From Glycomyces niveus (GTDB taxonomy: Bacteria; Actinomycetota; Actinomycetes; Mycobacteriales; Micromonosporaceae), in assembly GCF_017592475.1 (NCBI RefSeq), contig NZ_JAGFNP010000004.1:310001-374000 (forward strand): DNA of 64,000 bases, read 5' to 3'. This document shows positions 26,205 through 37,115 of the stretch, in pieces. Position numbers and translations under genes: made by a program. Position 1 is the first letter of the stretch. Every line of letters starts with the position of its first letter. The notes below the pieces were generated by a model. It made no database searches. It saw only the letters and a program-made list of their open reading frames with translations, and was not told where the DNA came from.

Positions 26205-27218
26205 ATGACCGTGACCGCGCCTCGACTCCCCGACGCGGCGTTGACACATTGGGATCTCGGGCAGATCTACCAGATGCAGCGGGTCCAGACCGGGTTGATG
26301 AACCGGTCGTGGCGGGTCGATACGTCGTCCGGGTCTTATCTACTCAAGTTGTTCCGGGACGTCACCGGCCCTGAGCTGCAGTTTCAGTTCCATGTGCTGC
26401 AGACTCTCGGGGGCTCGGGAGTGCCGGTGGTGCTGCCGGTGCTCAGCCGGGACGGGCGGACCACCATTTTTCTGGAGGGCGAGGAGTTCGGCGTCTTCCC
26501 GTGGGTGGGGGGACGGCACCGGTCCGGTTTGTCCATGTCGAGGGAGGCTTGCCGGGATCTCGGGTCGGTTATCGGCAGGTTGCATCGGACGTTGCACGCT
26601 TCCATTCCTGCTGATCGGGCTCCTAAGGCTGAGAATCCGCCGACTACTGAAGCGGCGCTGCAGAAGGTCGACCGGTTGTTGGAGCTGGTCGCGGCCGGGC
26701 GGGGTGACAAGACCGGGTTCGAGGCAATTGCCGAGCAGACGCTGCGATTGAAGCGCGGGCTGCTGGTGAGGCTCGGGGACCGGCGGCCGCCGGATCTGCT
26801 GCCGCAGTACACGGGGTATACGCACGGGGACCTGCATCCGCACAACGTCTTGCACGGGCCGGACGACCGGATCTCGGCGATCCTGGACTGGGACCGGTTG
26901 GTGGTGTCGTCGTACGCCAGGGAGATGGCGCGAGCGGCGGTGTTCTACTTCACGTATGGCGATGAGCGGGGGCTGGATTGTGATCGGATCCGGGCGTTCG
27001 CCGGGGGTTATCGGTCGGTTTTCGATGTCGGGGAGCCCGAGATCGGGTTGGCCACGCACCAGCTGTGGTGGGACCGGCTGACCGACAACTGGGTCATCGA
27101 GTGGCACTACGTGCGGCACAACTCGGCATGCGACCATCTGCTGCCGGGCCAAACCGGGCTCGTGAAGTGGTGGACGATCCACTACTCGCAGGTGGAGCAG
27201 GCCCTGATGGGCCGCTGA
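26205..27218 (+). CDS. APH/choline kinase-fold phosphotransferase
   Basis: 337 aa from ATG 26205. It is a kinase-like fold of the aminoglycoside phosphotransferase superfamily (homoserine kinase type II-like branch): the N-lobe Lys is in YLLKLFRD, the Brenner motif is THGDLHPHNVL (catalytic Asp and Asn), and the metal-binding Asp is in AILDWDRL. The C-terminal half is helical with Trp-rich segments. The small-molecule substrate is not evident; nothing suggests it is a resistance enzyme. It is the first of two rightward genes after the tRNA. Confidence 0.8.
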   Translation: MTVTAPRLPDAALTHWDLGQIYQMQRVQTGLMNRSWRVDTSSGSYLLKLFRDVTGPELQFQFHVLQTLGGSGVPVVLPVLSRDGRTTIFLEGEEFGVFPWVGGRHRSGLSMSREACRDLGSVIGRLHRTLHASIPADRAPKAENPPTTEAALQKVDRLLELVAAGRGDKTGFEAIAEQTLRLKRGLLVRLGDRRPPDLLPQYTGYTHGDLHPHNVLHGPDDRISAILDWDRLVVSSYAREMARAAVFYFTYGDERGLDCDRIRAFAGGYRSVFDVGEPEIGLATHQLWWDRLTDNWVIEWHYVRHNSACDHLLPGQTGLVKWWTIHYSQVEQALMGR

Positions 27219-27263
27219 GGAAGTCGCTGGATTATCCGTATTGCTTTTGTCACAATCGGATCC

Positions 27264-28361
27264 ATGACTTCTCTTCCGCTCTTGCACCTAGAAGGCGGCC
27301 CGCTCGAGCGTGGGCTGCAGCACGGCGAGGCCCTGCGGGAGGCGATCCGCACCAATGTCGCGGTGTACCGGTCCCGGATGCTCACTTCAGGCGTGCCGAA
27401 GGAGGAGCTGGCGGAGCGTTCGCAGCGGTTTCTAGAGCAGTTCACGCGGTATGACGCGGATTACCGGGCGACCATGGACGGGATCGCCGAAGGGTCGGGG
27501 CAGGATCTGCTCGACATCGTGCTGCTCAACGCCCGGTATGAGCTGCTGTACAGCGCCTGGAGCGAGTTCGGGCGGCCCACGGTCGACAGCATCCGGTCCG
27601 AGTGCACCTCGTTCGGCGGCTCCGACGGCGTGTTCACCTCCGGCGGCACCCAGATCGGGCAGAACTGGGACTGGTTCACCGGGGTCGAAGGGGCGCTCCT
27701 GCAGTGGGAGCACGGGGACACGACGGTGATCGGGTTCACCGAGGCCGGTGTCGCCGGGGCGAAGATCGGGCTCAACAGCCATGGGATCGGGTTGTGCATC
27801 AACGGACTCGGGGCTTCAGCCGACGACTGGCGGCTCGACACCGTGCCGTTCCATCTTCGGGCGCAGCGGGTCTTGGAGTCCTCGAGTCTTGGGGAGGCCG
27901 TCGGGCATGCCCTCGCGCCTCGGCCCGCTTGCTCGGCCAACTTCTTCCTGGGGAGCGCGGCGGACGGGGTTCTGACCGTTGAGACCTCTCCCCTGGGGTC
28001 TCGGGTGATCTACGAGGACGGGGTCGCTCCCCTGGTGCACGCCAACCACTTCCGGGATCCTGCCGCGCTCGGGGTCTATGAGAGCTGGCTCGAGACGGGG
28101 CGGGTGTCGACCTATCACCGCTGCGACCGGATGGAGACCCTGCTCGCCAAGGAGTCGCCGGTGTCCCGCGAGCGGCTGTACGCCGCCATGCGGGACCACG
28201 AGGGCGGGCCGCTCGGGCTCTGCCGTCACCCGGTCGAGACCGATCCCGTTGAGCTGCAGACGCATACGGCGTTCGCCGCGCACCTGGAACTGGACGCCAA
28301 GCGGTTCTCGTACACGTGGGGTCCGCCCTGCGAGTCCGAGTTCGCGACGGTGAGCCTCTAG
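27264..28361 (+). CDS. C45-family peptidase/acyltransferase (IAT-like)
   Basis: 365 aa. It belongs to the Ntn-hydrolase family of isopenicillin N acyltransferase. Cys114 (SECTSFGG) would be the nucleophile exposed by self-cleavage; downstream GQNWDW, GKIGLNSHGIGLCINGL-like strands and LVHANHF fit the fold. No signal peptide is present. In bacteria these act on amide bonds of small molecules (N-acyl amino acids, peptides); no beta-lactam pathway is nearby. Its last 4 bases overlap the convergent methyltransferase gene. Confidence 0.8.
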   Translation: MTSLPLLHLEGGPLERGLQHGEALREAIRTNVAVYRSRMLTSGVPKEELAERSQRFLEQFTRYDADYRATMDGIAEGSGQDLLDIVLLNARYELLYSAWSEFGRPTVDSIRSECTSFGGSDGVFTSGGTQIGQNWDWFTGVEGALLQWEHGDTTVIGFTEAGVAGAKIGLNSHGIGLCINGLGASADDWRLDTVPFHLRAQRVLESSSLGEAVGHALAPRPACSANFFLGSAADGVLTVETSPLGSRVIYEDGVAPLVHANHFRDPAALGVYESWLETGRVSTYHRCDRMETLLAKESPVSRERLYAAMRDHEGGPLGLCRHPVETDPVELQTHTAFAAHLELDAKRFSYTWGPPCESEFATVSL

Positions 28362-29167
28362 CGGGGCGTGGGCTGCGACAGCTCCCAGCAGGCCACTGCG
28401 GTCGCCGCGGCGACGTTGAGGGAGTCGACGCCCGCGTGCATGGGGATCACCACGGTGCGGTCGCACGCGTCCAGGGCTGCCGCCGTCAGTCCGGGGCCTT
28501 CCGCGCCGAACATCAGGGCCGGGCGCTCGCGCTCCTCGGCGGTCACCTGGCCGATGTCGATCGCACCACGCGAGGGGCTGAGGCCGTGGAGGGTGAAGCC
28601 GGCCTCGCGGATTTGAGCGAGGCCGCTCGGCCACGGCTCCAGGTAGGCGTACGGGACCGCGAACACCTCCCCCATGCTCACGCGCACGCTCCGGCGGTAC
28701 AGCGGGTCCGCGCAATCGGGGGCAAGGAGGACGCCGTCGAAACCAAGTCCTGCCGCGACCCGGAAGACGGCGCCGATGTTGGTGTGGTTGTTCAAACCTT
28801 CGAGGACGACTAGGCGTTCGACGCTCTTGAGGAGGTCGGCCGGCGCGGGGAGTTCCTTGCGGTGGAACGAGGCCAGCGCACCCCGGTGCACGTGGAAGCC
28901 GGTCACGGACTCGAGGACGTCCGGCCCGGCGGTGTAGCAGGGCGCGTCCTCGGCGAGGTGCGCGAGCTGGTCGGCGCGTTTGGCGTCGATGAGCATCGAG
29001 CGCATCCGGTAGCCGGCGCGCAGCGCCCGGCCGATGACCTGGTGGCCCTCGGCGATGAAGAGGCCGTGGGGCTGCTCGAAGCGGGTCCGCAGGGCCAGGT
29101 CGGTGAGGGCGCGGTAGTCGCCGAGGCGGTCGTCCTCGGGGTCTTCGATGGTGATGACGTCGGGCAC
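28358..29167 (-). CDS. SpoU/TrmH-family RNA 2'-O-methyltransferase
   Basis: 269 aa from GTG 29167. An N-terminal substrate-binding domain (GLFIAEGHQVIGRALRAG) is followed by the SPOUT knot: motif 1 (LEGLNNHTNIGAVFR), motif 2 (LMFGAEGPGL) and motif 3 (IPMHAGVDSLNVAAATAV). All three family motifs are intact, so it is an active SAM-dependent methyltransferase of rRNA or tRNA ribose; the target nucleotide is not predictable. Confidence 0.88.
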   Translation of the reverse strand: MPDVITIEDPEDDRLGDYRALTDLALRTRFEQPHGLFIAEGHQVIGRALRAGYRMRSMLIDAKRADQLAHLAEDAPCYTAGPDVLESVTGFHVHRGALASFHRKELPAPADLLKSVERLVVLEGLNNHTNIGAVFRVAAGLGFDGVLLAPDCADPLYRRSVRVSMGEVFAVPYAYLEPWPSGLAQIREAGFTLHGLSPSRGAIDIGQVTAEERERPALMFGAEGPGLTAAALDACDRTVVIPMHAGVDSLNVAAATAVACWELSQPTPR

Positions 29168-29245
29168 CCGGTGATTCTGCCCTACGGGTGCGCGAACGCC
29201 CGGGGTGCCCGCTCTCGGGAGCGGCTCCCCGGGCGTCTCGTGCTG

Positions 29246-30280
29246 CTAAGCGGGGGCGGGCGGCAGCTCGTCCCGGGTCTTGCCTTCGCCGAGGTCCTGG
29301 ACCTCGCGGGCGGCCTGCTGGGCCGCTTCGAGGGCCTGGGCGGCGGAGTCGTCGAGTTCGAGGGCGCTGGTGTCGACCTCGACCTCCTCCTCCTGGGCGG
29401 GGCCGGAGGAGTCGGCGCCGCCGAAGGCGTTGCCGATGCCGCCGAGGGCCTTGGTGAGCTCGGCGGGGATGACCCACACCTTGTTGGCGTCGCCCTGGGC
29501 GATCGTGGGCAGCGTCTGGAGGTACTGGTAGGTCAGGAGCCGGTCGGTGGGCTTGGCGTTGTGGATGGCCGCGAAGACCGTCTGGATCGCCTTGGCTTCA
29601 CCGTCGGCGCGCAGGACCGCGGCGTCGCGCTCGCCCTTGGCCCGCAGGACCGCGGACTGCTGCTCGCCCTCGGCCATGAGGATCGAGGAGCGCTTGGTGC
29701 CCTCGGCGTTGAGGATGGCGGCGCGGCGGTCGCGCTCGGCGCGCATCTGCTTCTCCATGGCGTCGCGGATGCTCAGCGGCGGCTCGATGGAGCGCAGTTC
29801 GACGCGGGTGACCTTGAGGCCCCACTTGTCGGTGGCCTTGTCGAGCTCGGCGGCGAGGCGGGCGTTGATCTCCTCGCGGCTGGTGAGGGTCTTCTCCAGG
29901 TCCATGGAGCCGACGACGTTGCGGAGGGTGGTGGTGGTCAGCTGCTCGACGCCGGCGAGGTAGTCGTCGATGTTGTACACGGCCGCGGTGGGCTGCGTGA
30001 TGATGTAGTACAGGACGGTGTCGATCTGCACGCCGAGGTTGTCGGCGGTGATCACCGGCTGGGGCGGGAAGTTGACGACGCGCTCGCGCAGGTCCACTTT
30101 CGCGCGGACGTTGTCGACGAACGGCACCAGGAGCCGGGGCCCGGGCTCGAGGGTGCGGCGGTACTTGCCGAGGCGTTCGATGATGTAGTTCCACTGCTGG
30201 GGAACGATCTTGATCGAGCGGAACAGCACGATGATGAAGAAGATCGCGACTATCAGCAGCAGTATGCCTACGGCGTCCAT
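29246..30280 (-). CDS. SPFH/Band 7 (stomatin-like, QmcA-type) membrane protein
   Basis: 344 aa. One N-terminal membrane helix (about 3-22) precedes the SPFH domain (IVPQQWNYIIERLGKYRRTL, then VVNFPPQPVITADN), a long coiled coil (about 190-270) rich in Ala/Glu/Arg, and an acidic tail. It forms oligomeric membrane scaffolds for lipid-domain organisation and protease control. The partner NfeD gene lies directly upstream, the usual pair; both correspond in order to M. tuberculosis Rv1488/Rv1487. Confidence 0.9.
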   Translation of the reverse strand: MDAVGILLLIVAIFFIIVLFRSIKIVPQQWNYIIERLGKYRRTLEPGPRLLVPFVDNVRAKVDLRERVVNFPPQPVITADNLGVQIDTVLYYIITQPTAAVYNIDDYLAGVEQLTTTTLRNVVGSMDLEKTLTSREEINARLAAELDKATDKWGLKVTRVELRSIEPPLSIRDAMEKQMRAERDRRAAILNAEGTKRSSILMAEGEQQSAVLRAKGERDAAVLRADGEAKAIQTVFAAIHNAKPTDRLLTYQYLQTLPTIAQGDANKVWVIPAELTKALGGIGNAFGGADSSGPAQEEEVEVDTSALELDDSAAQALEAAQQAAREVQDLGEGKTRDELPPAPA

Positions 30281-30368
30281 ATTGTTCTCAGCCTCCAGTG
30301 TCTGGGATCGGCGGGCTCTTCACTTGGCTTCGGGTCTTCGTGCGGCAAGGCTATACGGGGGCTACCAG

Positions 30369-30815
30369 TCAGCTCTGCTTCCAGACGATGACGCTGGCTC
30401 CCTTGATTTCTACCACTGTCACGCTCATCCCGGGTTCCAGCGACTGGTCGGGCTCGAGAGGGAAGGCGGTCCAGTTCGCGCCCTCGATCTCGACGAGGCC
30501 GCCGTCGGCGTCGACCTTCTTGACGACGCGGGCCTGGGCGCCTTCGATGGCGCGCGAGCCGAAGGCGCGGGGGGTGCTGTCGCCGCGGGCGTCGTTTTCG
30601 AGGGCCTGCTTCAGGAAGGGGCGCAGACCGAACACGGACACGACCGAGCCGGCGCCGAAGAGGACGGCCTGGAGCCAGAAGGGGGCGCCGAGGGAGGCGC
30701 CGATGCCGGCGAGGACGGCGCCGACGCCGACCATGGCGAGGACCAGGGTGCCGGTGAAGAGCTCGATGGCGCCGAGGATCACAGCGGCGATGATCCAATA
30801 GAAGACAGGTTCCAC
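30369..30815 (-). CDS. NfeD-like protein
   Basis: 148 aa from GTG 30815. Two or three membrane helices (about 5-75) are followed by a C-terminal OB-fold (GAQARVVKKVDADGGLVEIE, then GMSVTVVEIKGASVIV), the short NfeD1b form lacking the protease domain. It works with the stomatin-like protein encoded next, 88 bases downstream. Confidence 0.88.
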   Translation of the reverse strand: MEPVFYWIIAAVILGAIELFTGTLVLAMVGVGAVLAGIGASLGAPFWLQAVLFGAGSVVSVFGLRPFLKQALENDARGDSTPRAFGSRAIEGAQARVVKKVDADGGLVEIEGANWTAFPLEPDQSLEPGMSVTVVEIKGASVIVWKQS

Positions 30816-30891
30816 ACCACAAGCATGTCATGCGGAGCACATTTCCGGCTCGCCAGCGTCGCCGAGGGGAGCGACCTGCGGTGATTGCGGG

Positions 30892-30923
30892 CCGGGCCCG
30901 CGTCCGTGCGGACGCGGGCCCGG
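30892..30923 (-). terminator. strong hairpin terminator after hemH
   Basis: A perfect 14-bp GC stem with a GTGC loop lies 12 bases past the ferrochelatase stop (minus strand), separating it from the NfeD gene. Confidence 0.75.
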
Positions 30924-30934
30924 TCGATCAGCGC

Positions 30935-31981
30935 TTAGCGGCTGCGGTGCTTTTCGGGAGCCGGGGGCCGTCGGGCGGGGCAGCAGCCCTCGACCATCGG
31001 GTCCCAGACCGGGAGCTTGCCGAGGCGCTGCAGGGGCGCGCCCTGGACGCGTTCGGCGATGAGGTCGCGGAACATGCCGACGATGTCCGCGCCGACCTCG
31101 GGCGTGCCCGCCCGCAGGTAGCGCAGGCCGAGTTCGGCGGCGGTGTCCTTGGCTTCGTTGTCGAGGTCCCACAGCACCTCGATGTGGTCGGAGAGGAACC
31201 CGACCGGGCTGACCACGACGGTGTCGACGCCTTCAGAGGCGAGGACCTTGAGGTGGTCGTTGATGTCGGGCGCGAGCCACGGCATCGACGGCGGACCCGA
31301 CCGGGACTGCCAGACCACGTCGAACGGCCCGGTCCAGCCGGCGTGCGACGCGACGAGCGCGGCGGCCTCGGCGACCTGGTCGGAGTAGCGGGCGCCCTCG
31401 GGGCCCGAGCACTCCTCCATGACGTCGGGGATCGAGTGCGCGGTGAAGACCACGCGGGTCTTCGACTGGTCCTCGATCTCCCCCAGGCTCCGCTTGAGCT
31501 GCGCGGCGAAGCCGCCGACGAAGCCCGGGTGGTCGAAGAAGTGGCGGATCTTGTCGATCACCGGCGCGGTGTCGCCGACGGCGGCGCGCGCGGCGTTGAT
31601 GTCCTCCACGTACTGGCGGCACGAGGAGTACGAGCCGTAGGCGCTGGTGCACAGGGCGAGGGCGCGCTTGACGCCGTCGCCGGTCATCTGCGTGACGGCG
31701 TCGACGAGCATCGGCGGCCAGTTGCGGTTGCCCCAGTAGATCGGCAGGTCGATCCCGTTCGCGCGGAACTCCTGGCGCAGGGCCTCGAGGACTTCGCGGC
31801 ACCACTGGTTGATCGGCGAGATCCCGCCGAAGTGGTAGTAGTGCTCGGCGACCTCGGCGAGGCGCTCGTCGGGGATGCCGCGGCCGCGGGTGACGTTGCG
31901 CAGGAACGGGAGCACATCGCCAGGGCCCTCCGGGCCGCCGAACGAGACGAGCAGGACGGCGTCGTAGCCATTCATGGTCAT
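30935..31981 (-). CDS. hemH: ferrochelatase (coproporphyrin III type)
   Basis: 348 aa from ATG 31981 with GGAG upstream. Ferrochelatase inserts iron in heme synthesis; in actinobacteria the substrate is coproporphyrin III (CpfC). Visible marks are the N-terminal LLVSFGGPEGP, GGISPINQW, FTAHSIP with the catalytic His, VVVSPVGFLSDHIEVLWDLD, and a C-terminal Cys pair (EGCCPARRP) as in actinobacterial [2Fe-2S]-type enzymes. It follows fabI by 10 bases, the same gene order as inhA-hemZ of mycobacteria. Confidence 0.93.
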   Translation of the reverse strand: MTMNGYDAVLLVSFGGPEGPGDVLPFLRNVTRGRGIPDERLAEVAEHYYHFGGISPINQWCREVLEALRQEFRANGIDLPIYWGNRNWPPMLVDAVTQMTGDGVKRALALCTSAYGSYSSCRQYVEDINAARAAVGDTAPVIDKIRHFFDHPGFVGGFAAQLKRSLGEIEDQSKTRVVFTAHSIPDVMEECSGPEGARYSDQVAEAAALVASHAGWTGPFDVVWQSRSGPPSMPWLAPDINDHLKVLASEGVDTVVVSPVGFLSDHIEVLWDLDNEAKDTAAELGLRYLRAGTPEVGADIVGMFRDLIAERVQGAPLQRLGKLPVWDPMVEGCCPARRPPAPEKHRSR

Positions 31982-31991
31982 GGCGGCTCCG

Positions 31992-32774
31992 CTACTGCTC
32001 GGTGCGCTCGACCCCGACGGCGTGGAAGCCGCCGTCGACGTGCAGGATCTCGCCGCTGGTGGCCGGGAACAGGTCGGACAGGAGCGCCGCGCAGGCCTTG
32101 GCGACCGGCTCGGAGTCCGTGAGGGACCAGCCGAGCGGGGCGCGGGTGGTCCACGCCTCCTCGAAGGCCTCGAAGCCGGGGATGGACTTGGCGGCCATGG
32201 TGCGCTGCGGCCCCGCCGAGACGAGGTTGACGCGGATGCCCTTGGGGCCCAGGTCGCGCGCGAGGTAGCGGTTGGCGGACTCGAGGCCGGCCTTGGCGAC
32301 GCCCATCCAGTCGTAGACGGGCCAGGCCTGGCTGGCGTCGAAGGTGAGGCCGACGATGGAGCCTCCGTTCCCCATCAGCGGCAGACAGGCCATGGCGAGG
32401 GCCTTGTAGGAGAAGGTCGAGACCTGCAGTGCGGTCGCGACGTCCTCCCACGGGGTGTTGAGGAAGTTCCCGCCGAGCGCCGACGGCGGGGCGTAGGCGA
32501 TGGCGTGCAGGACGCCGTCGATGCCGTCGACGTGCTCGCGGACCTTCGCCTCGAGCCCGGCGAGCTGCTCGGGGTCGGTGGCGTCGAGCTCGATGACGGG
32601 GGCGGGCGTGGGGAGCTTCTTGGCGATCCGCTCGACCAGGGACATGCGCCCGAAGCCGGTGAGGACCACTTCGGCGCCCTGCTCCTGCGCGTACTTGGCC
32701 ACGCCGAAGCCGAGGGACTGCTCGGTGATCACCCCGGTGATCAGCAGCCGTTTGCCGTCCAAGAATCCAGTCAT
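31992..32774 (-). CDS. fabI: enoyl-ACP reductase, InhA type
   Basis: 260 aa from ATG 32774 (GGAGG 6 bases upstream; the TTG/ATG further up is not needed). It is an NADH-dependent last-step reductase of fatty-acid elongation. The glycine motif is GVITEQSLGFGVA, and the active-site Tyr and Lys lie in VYDWMGVAKAGLES, the InhA arrangement. The C-terminal ATSGEILHVDGG completes the cofactor site. It lies in an operon fabG-fabI-hemH. Confidence 0.93.
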   Translation of the reverse strand: MTGFLDGKRLLITGVITEQSLGFGVAKYAQEQGAEVVLTGFGRMSLVERIAKKLPTPAPVIELDATDPEQLAGLEAKVREHVDGIDGVLHAIAYAPPSALGGNFLNTPWEDVATALQVSTFSYKALAMACLPLMGNGGSIVGLTFDASQAWPVYDWMGVAKAGLESANRYLARDLGPKGIRVNLVSAGPQRTMAAKSIPGFEAFEEAWTTRAPLGWSLTDSEPVAKACAALLSDLFPATSGEILHVDGGFHAVGVERTEQ

Positions 32775-32825
32775 CTGTTCCTCCGTCGTTATTCGTGCTT
32801 GCAAATACTGTGGCCCGCGAGGGGG

Positions 32826-33542
<717 letters not shown>

Positions 33543-33583
33543 TCAAGTTTATTTGTATGAAGCCACCGACGATCGTAGCGACG

Positions 33584-33607
33584 GGCCCCTTCCGCGGCGA
33601 AGGGGCC
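33584..33607 (-). terminator. hairpin terminator between the VWA gene and fabG
   Basis: GGCCCCTTC / GAAGGGGCC, a 9-bp stem with a 6-base loop, 30 bases beyond the VWA stop on the minus strand. Confidence 0.7.
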
Positions 33608-33637
33608 TTCACGCGCCGTGTGGTTCGGGCCTCAGGA

Positions 33638-34591
33638 TCAGGTGAGGCGGGAGGTCCAGGCGAGGCTGAGTCCGGCGGCCGCGAACAGCAGGATCATCGC
33701 GGTCCCGATGAACCACTGGGAGACGTCGCGGGCGATGGTCTGGTGCGCGAGCGAGGACTCCATGTCCTCGTAGACCGAGCGCAGCTCCTCGGCGGTGGCG
33801 GCCTCGTAGAAGTTCCCGCCGGAGCCGTCGGCGAGCGCGGCGAGGGCGTCGCGGTCGACGGGCACGGAGACGAGTTCCTGGTCGAGCTCGATCACGCCCT
33901 CGTCGGTGCCGAACGCGACCGTGGAGACGGGGATGTTCGCGGCGGAGGCGGCCTCGGTGGCCTCCTCGACGGTGCGCCCGGCCGTGCGGTACCCGTCGGA
34001 CATGAGCAGGATGCGCGCGGGCGGGAGCGTCCCGGACTCGTCGGCGGGGACCTGCTGCACGGCCTGCAGGGAGGCGAAGACCGCCTCGCCGGTGGCGGTG
34101 GCCTCGGCGAGGTTGAGGCCGAGGATCGCGGAGGCGACGCTGGCGTGGTCCTTGGTGGGCGGCACGTTCACCGAGGCGAACCCGGCGAAGGAGACGAGGC
34201 CGACGTTGTACTGCTCGGGCAGGTCGCTGACGAACCCGGCGGCGGCCTCCTTCGCGGCCTCGATGCGGGTCGGCGACACGTCTTCGGACATCATGGACAG
34301 TGAGACGTCGATCGCGAGGATGATCGTGGCCCGCTCCTGCGGCTCGTCGACGTCCACGGCCGGGCGGGCCATGCCGCCCACGAGCACCGCCAGCGCGATG
34401 ACGAGGAGCCCGGCCGGGAGGTGGCGGCGCCAGCCGGGGATCTTCGGCACGAGCTTCGCCAGGAGCGAGGCGTTCGCGAACCTGACGGCGATCCGCTGGC
34501 GGGCGAACTGGGCCCAGACGTAGACCGCGGCGAGCGCGGCGACGGCGATGAGCGCCAGGAGCCACATCGGTTCGAGCAGGCGGATCAACAC
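33638..34591 (-). CDS. BatA-like von Willebrand factor A membrane protein
   Basis: 317 aa from GTG 34591 (TTG 34588 is better spaced from AAGGAG and may be the true start). Two N-terminal membrane helices (about 8-25 and 58-75), a VWA domain with the MIDAS motif (AIDVSLSMMS) and metal-site Thr/Asp, and a C-terminal helix (about 293-311). It is the third gene of the MoxR-DUF58-VWA module, a chaperone-like system for envelope proteins; equivalent in order to Rv1481. Confidence 0.87.
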   Translation of the reverse strand: MLIRLLEPMWLLALIAVAALAAVYVWAQFARQRIAVRFANASLLAKLVPKIPGWRRHLPAGLLVIALAVLVGGMARPAVDVDEPQERATIILAIDVSLSMMSEDVSPTRIEAAKEAAAGFVSDLPEQYNVGLVSFAGFASVNVPPTKDHASVASAILGLNLAEATATGEAVFASLQAVQQVPADESGTLPPARILLMSDGYRTAGRTVEEATEAASAANIPVSTVAFGTDEGVIELDQELVSVPVDRDALAALADGSGGNFYEAATAEELRSVYEDMESSLAHQTIARDVSQWFIGTAMILLFAAAGLSLAWTSRLT

Positions 34592-34614
34592 TTCTCCTTG
34601 GTCGGTAGGCGGCG

Positions 34615-35522
34615 CTAGCGGTAGGCGGCGAGGTGGCGGCGCTGCGCGATGAACGCGGCGATGTCGCGCAGCCAGTCGGAGCCGGTCGAGAGGCGGAGGT
34701 GGGCCGCGCCGCCGGCGCGGATGCCCGCGGCGATGCGGTCGCGCTGCTCGGCGGCGGCCTCGGCGTAGCGGGCGCGGAAGCGCGCGTTGCCGGTCTGGAC
34801 TTCGACGGTGGCCCCGGTCTCGGGGTCGATGAGGTCGAGGACGCCGACGTCGGGGAGGGCGAGTTCGGCGGGGTCGAGGATCTCGACGCAGAGGACCTGC
34901 TGGCGGACGGCGAGGCGGCGCAGCTCGCGCGTCCAGTCGCTCGGGTGGTCCTCATCCTCGAGGAAGTCGGAGATGACGACGGCGAGGCCGCGGCGGCGGG
35001 CGTGGCGGCGGGTCTTGTCGATGAGTTCGGCCAGATCGCCCGCTCCTTCCCCGCGCGGGAGCGTGGTGACGGTGCGCAGGAGGGAGCGGGCGCCGCCGCG
35101 GCCGGGGCGCGGCGGGATGGCTCGGGCCGGGCCGCCTTCGGTGACGACGGCGCCGATGCGGTTGCCGCCGCGTCCGGCGAGGTAGGCGAAGGCGGCGACG
35201 GCCCCTTCGGCGAGTTCGCGCTTGAGCATGCCGACGGTGCCGAAGTCGAGGCTCGGGGAGAGGTCCACGGCGAGCCAGGTCTCGAGTTCGCGGTCGGCGA
35301 TGGTGGTCCGCACGTGCGGCACCGTGGTGCGGGCGGTGACGGGCCAGTCCATGCGGCGCACGTCGTCTCCGGCGCGGTATTCGCGGGCTTCGCCGGGCTC
35401 GGAGCCGGGCCCGGGCAGCAGGCCGAGGTAGTCGCCGTGCAGGAGCCCGTCGAGGCGGCGGGTGACGTTGAGCTGCAGGCGGTCGAGGGCGCGCAGGTCG
35501 TGTTCCACGGGTGCCGCGGTCC

Positions 35523-35526
<4 letters not shown>
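34615..35526 (-). CDS. DUF58 protein
   Basis: 303 aa from GTG 35526, which overlaps the MoxR stop (GTGA). The hallmark GEAREYRAGDDVRRMDWPVT near residue 50 defines DUF58, followed by a VWA-like domain (LAVDLSPSLDFG). The protein is soluble, without the membrane helices some relatives have. It is a partner of MoxR ATPase and the VWA protein encoded next; same position as Rv1480. Confidence 0.9.
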
Positions 35527-36605
<1,079 letters not shown>

Positions 36606-36700
36606 GTCGGTTCCTTCGCGAGCGGTCGGTCTGGTGCTGTCGATACTAATTCGCCCGTTCGAGGATGGCAGGGGGCTTCACGGACCGGTTCGGCACACCG

Positions 36701-36799
36701 GCGAAGCTTGCGAGCCGGCGCTGAGTACGGCCGGGGAAGCGTGCGAGCCGGCACTGAGTGCGGCCGGGGAAGCTTGCGAGCCGGCACTGAGTGCGGCCG
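36701..36799. repeat. three tandem 33-bp repeats
   Basis: Units start at 36701, 36734 and 36767, with the consensus beginning GGGAAGCTTGCGAGCCGGCA and ending CTGAGTGCGGCCG, and only a few differences between copies. A 33-bp length keeps reading frames (11 codons) on both strands, but no convincing gene covers them. They lie 95 bases upstream of the MoxR start. There are no spacers, so this is not a CRISPR. Confidence 0.8.
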
Positions 36800-36810
36800 C
36801 ACCGCGATTT

Positions 36811-36824
36811 GTCGGGAACCCGAC
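36811..36824. promoter_or_regulatory. small inverted repeat, possible operator
   Basis: GTCGGG-AA-CCCGAC, a perfect 6-bp palindrome with a 2-base spacer just after the tandem repeats, in the 510-base region between the MoxR gene and the small hydrolase gene. The function is unknown. Confidence 0.35.
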
Positions 36825-36974
36825 AGTTCTCGCCGATCCCCTTGCAGCGCAGGGAGTCTAGACTGCCATGGCCTCGGCTCGGCAAACGGTGACGTGGTAT
36901 TTGCCCAGAAGCGTGACACGCCGCGCGGATTCAATCCGTTGCTGCGAAATGTCGGAGCGCTATGCTTTCACCAA

Positions 36975-37004
36975 CCCGCGCGACTTCCCCCGTGGTCGCG
37001 CGGG
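36975..37004 (+). terminator. orphan intrinsic terminator
   Basis: CCCGCGCGAC pairs with GTCGCGCGGG (10 bp), followed by TCTTTT: a textbook rho-independent terminator on the plus strand. No convincing gene lies upstream on that strand (36606-36974), which suggests a short transcript or a very small gene there. Confidence 0.7.
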
Positions 37005-37115
37005 TCTTTTGCTGCCCGGAACCTGCCGCGCGGACCATGCGGGACAACGCCGCGCCGCAGCGCGCCGGGTTTCCGTGGGAGGCGCAGCCGCCCCAGCGGC
37101 ACTAGAATTCCCCTC

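Noticed and set aside
26205-27218. Aminoglycoside resistance gene
   Set aside because: Only the kinase fold is shared with APH enzymes; the superfamily includes many metabolic kinases, and nothing in the context suggests resistance.
36701-36799. CRISPR array
   Set aside because: The units are directly adjacent with no unique spacers and no cas genes nearby.
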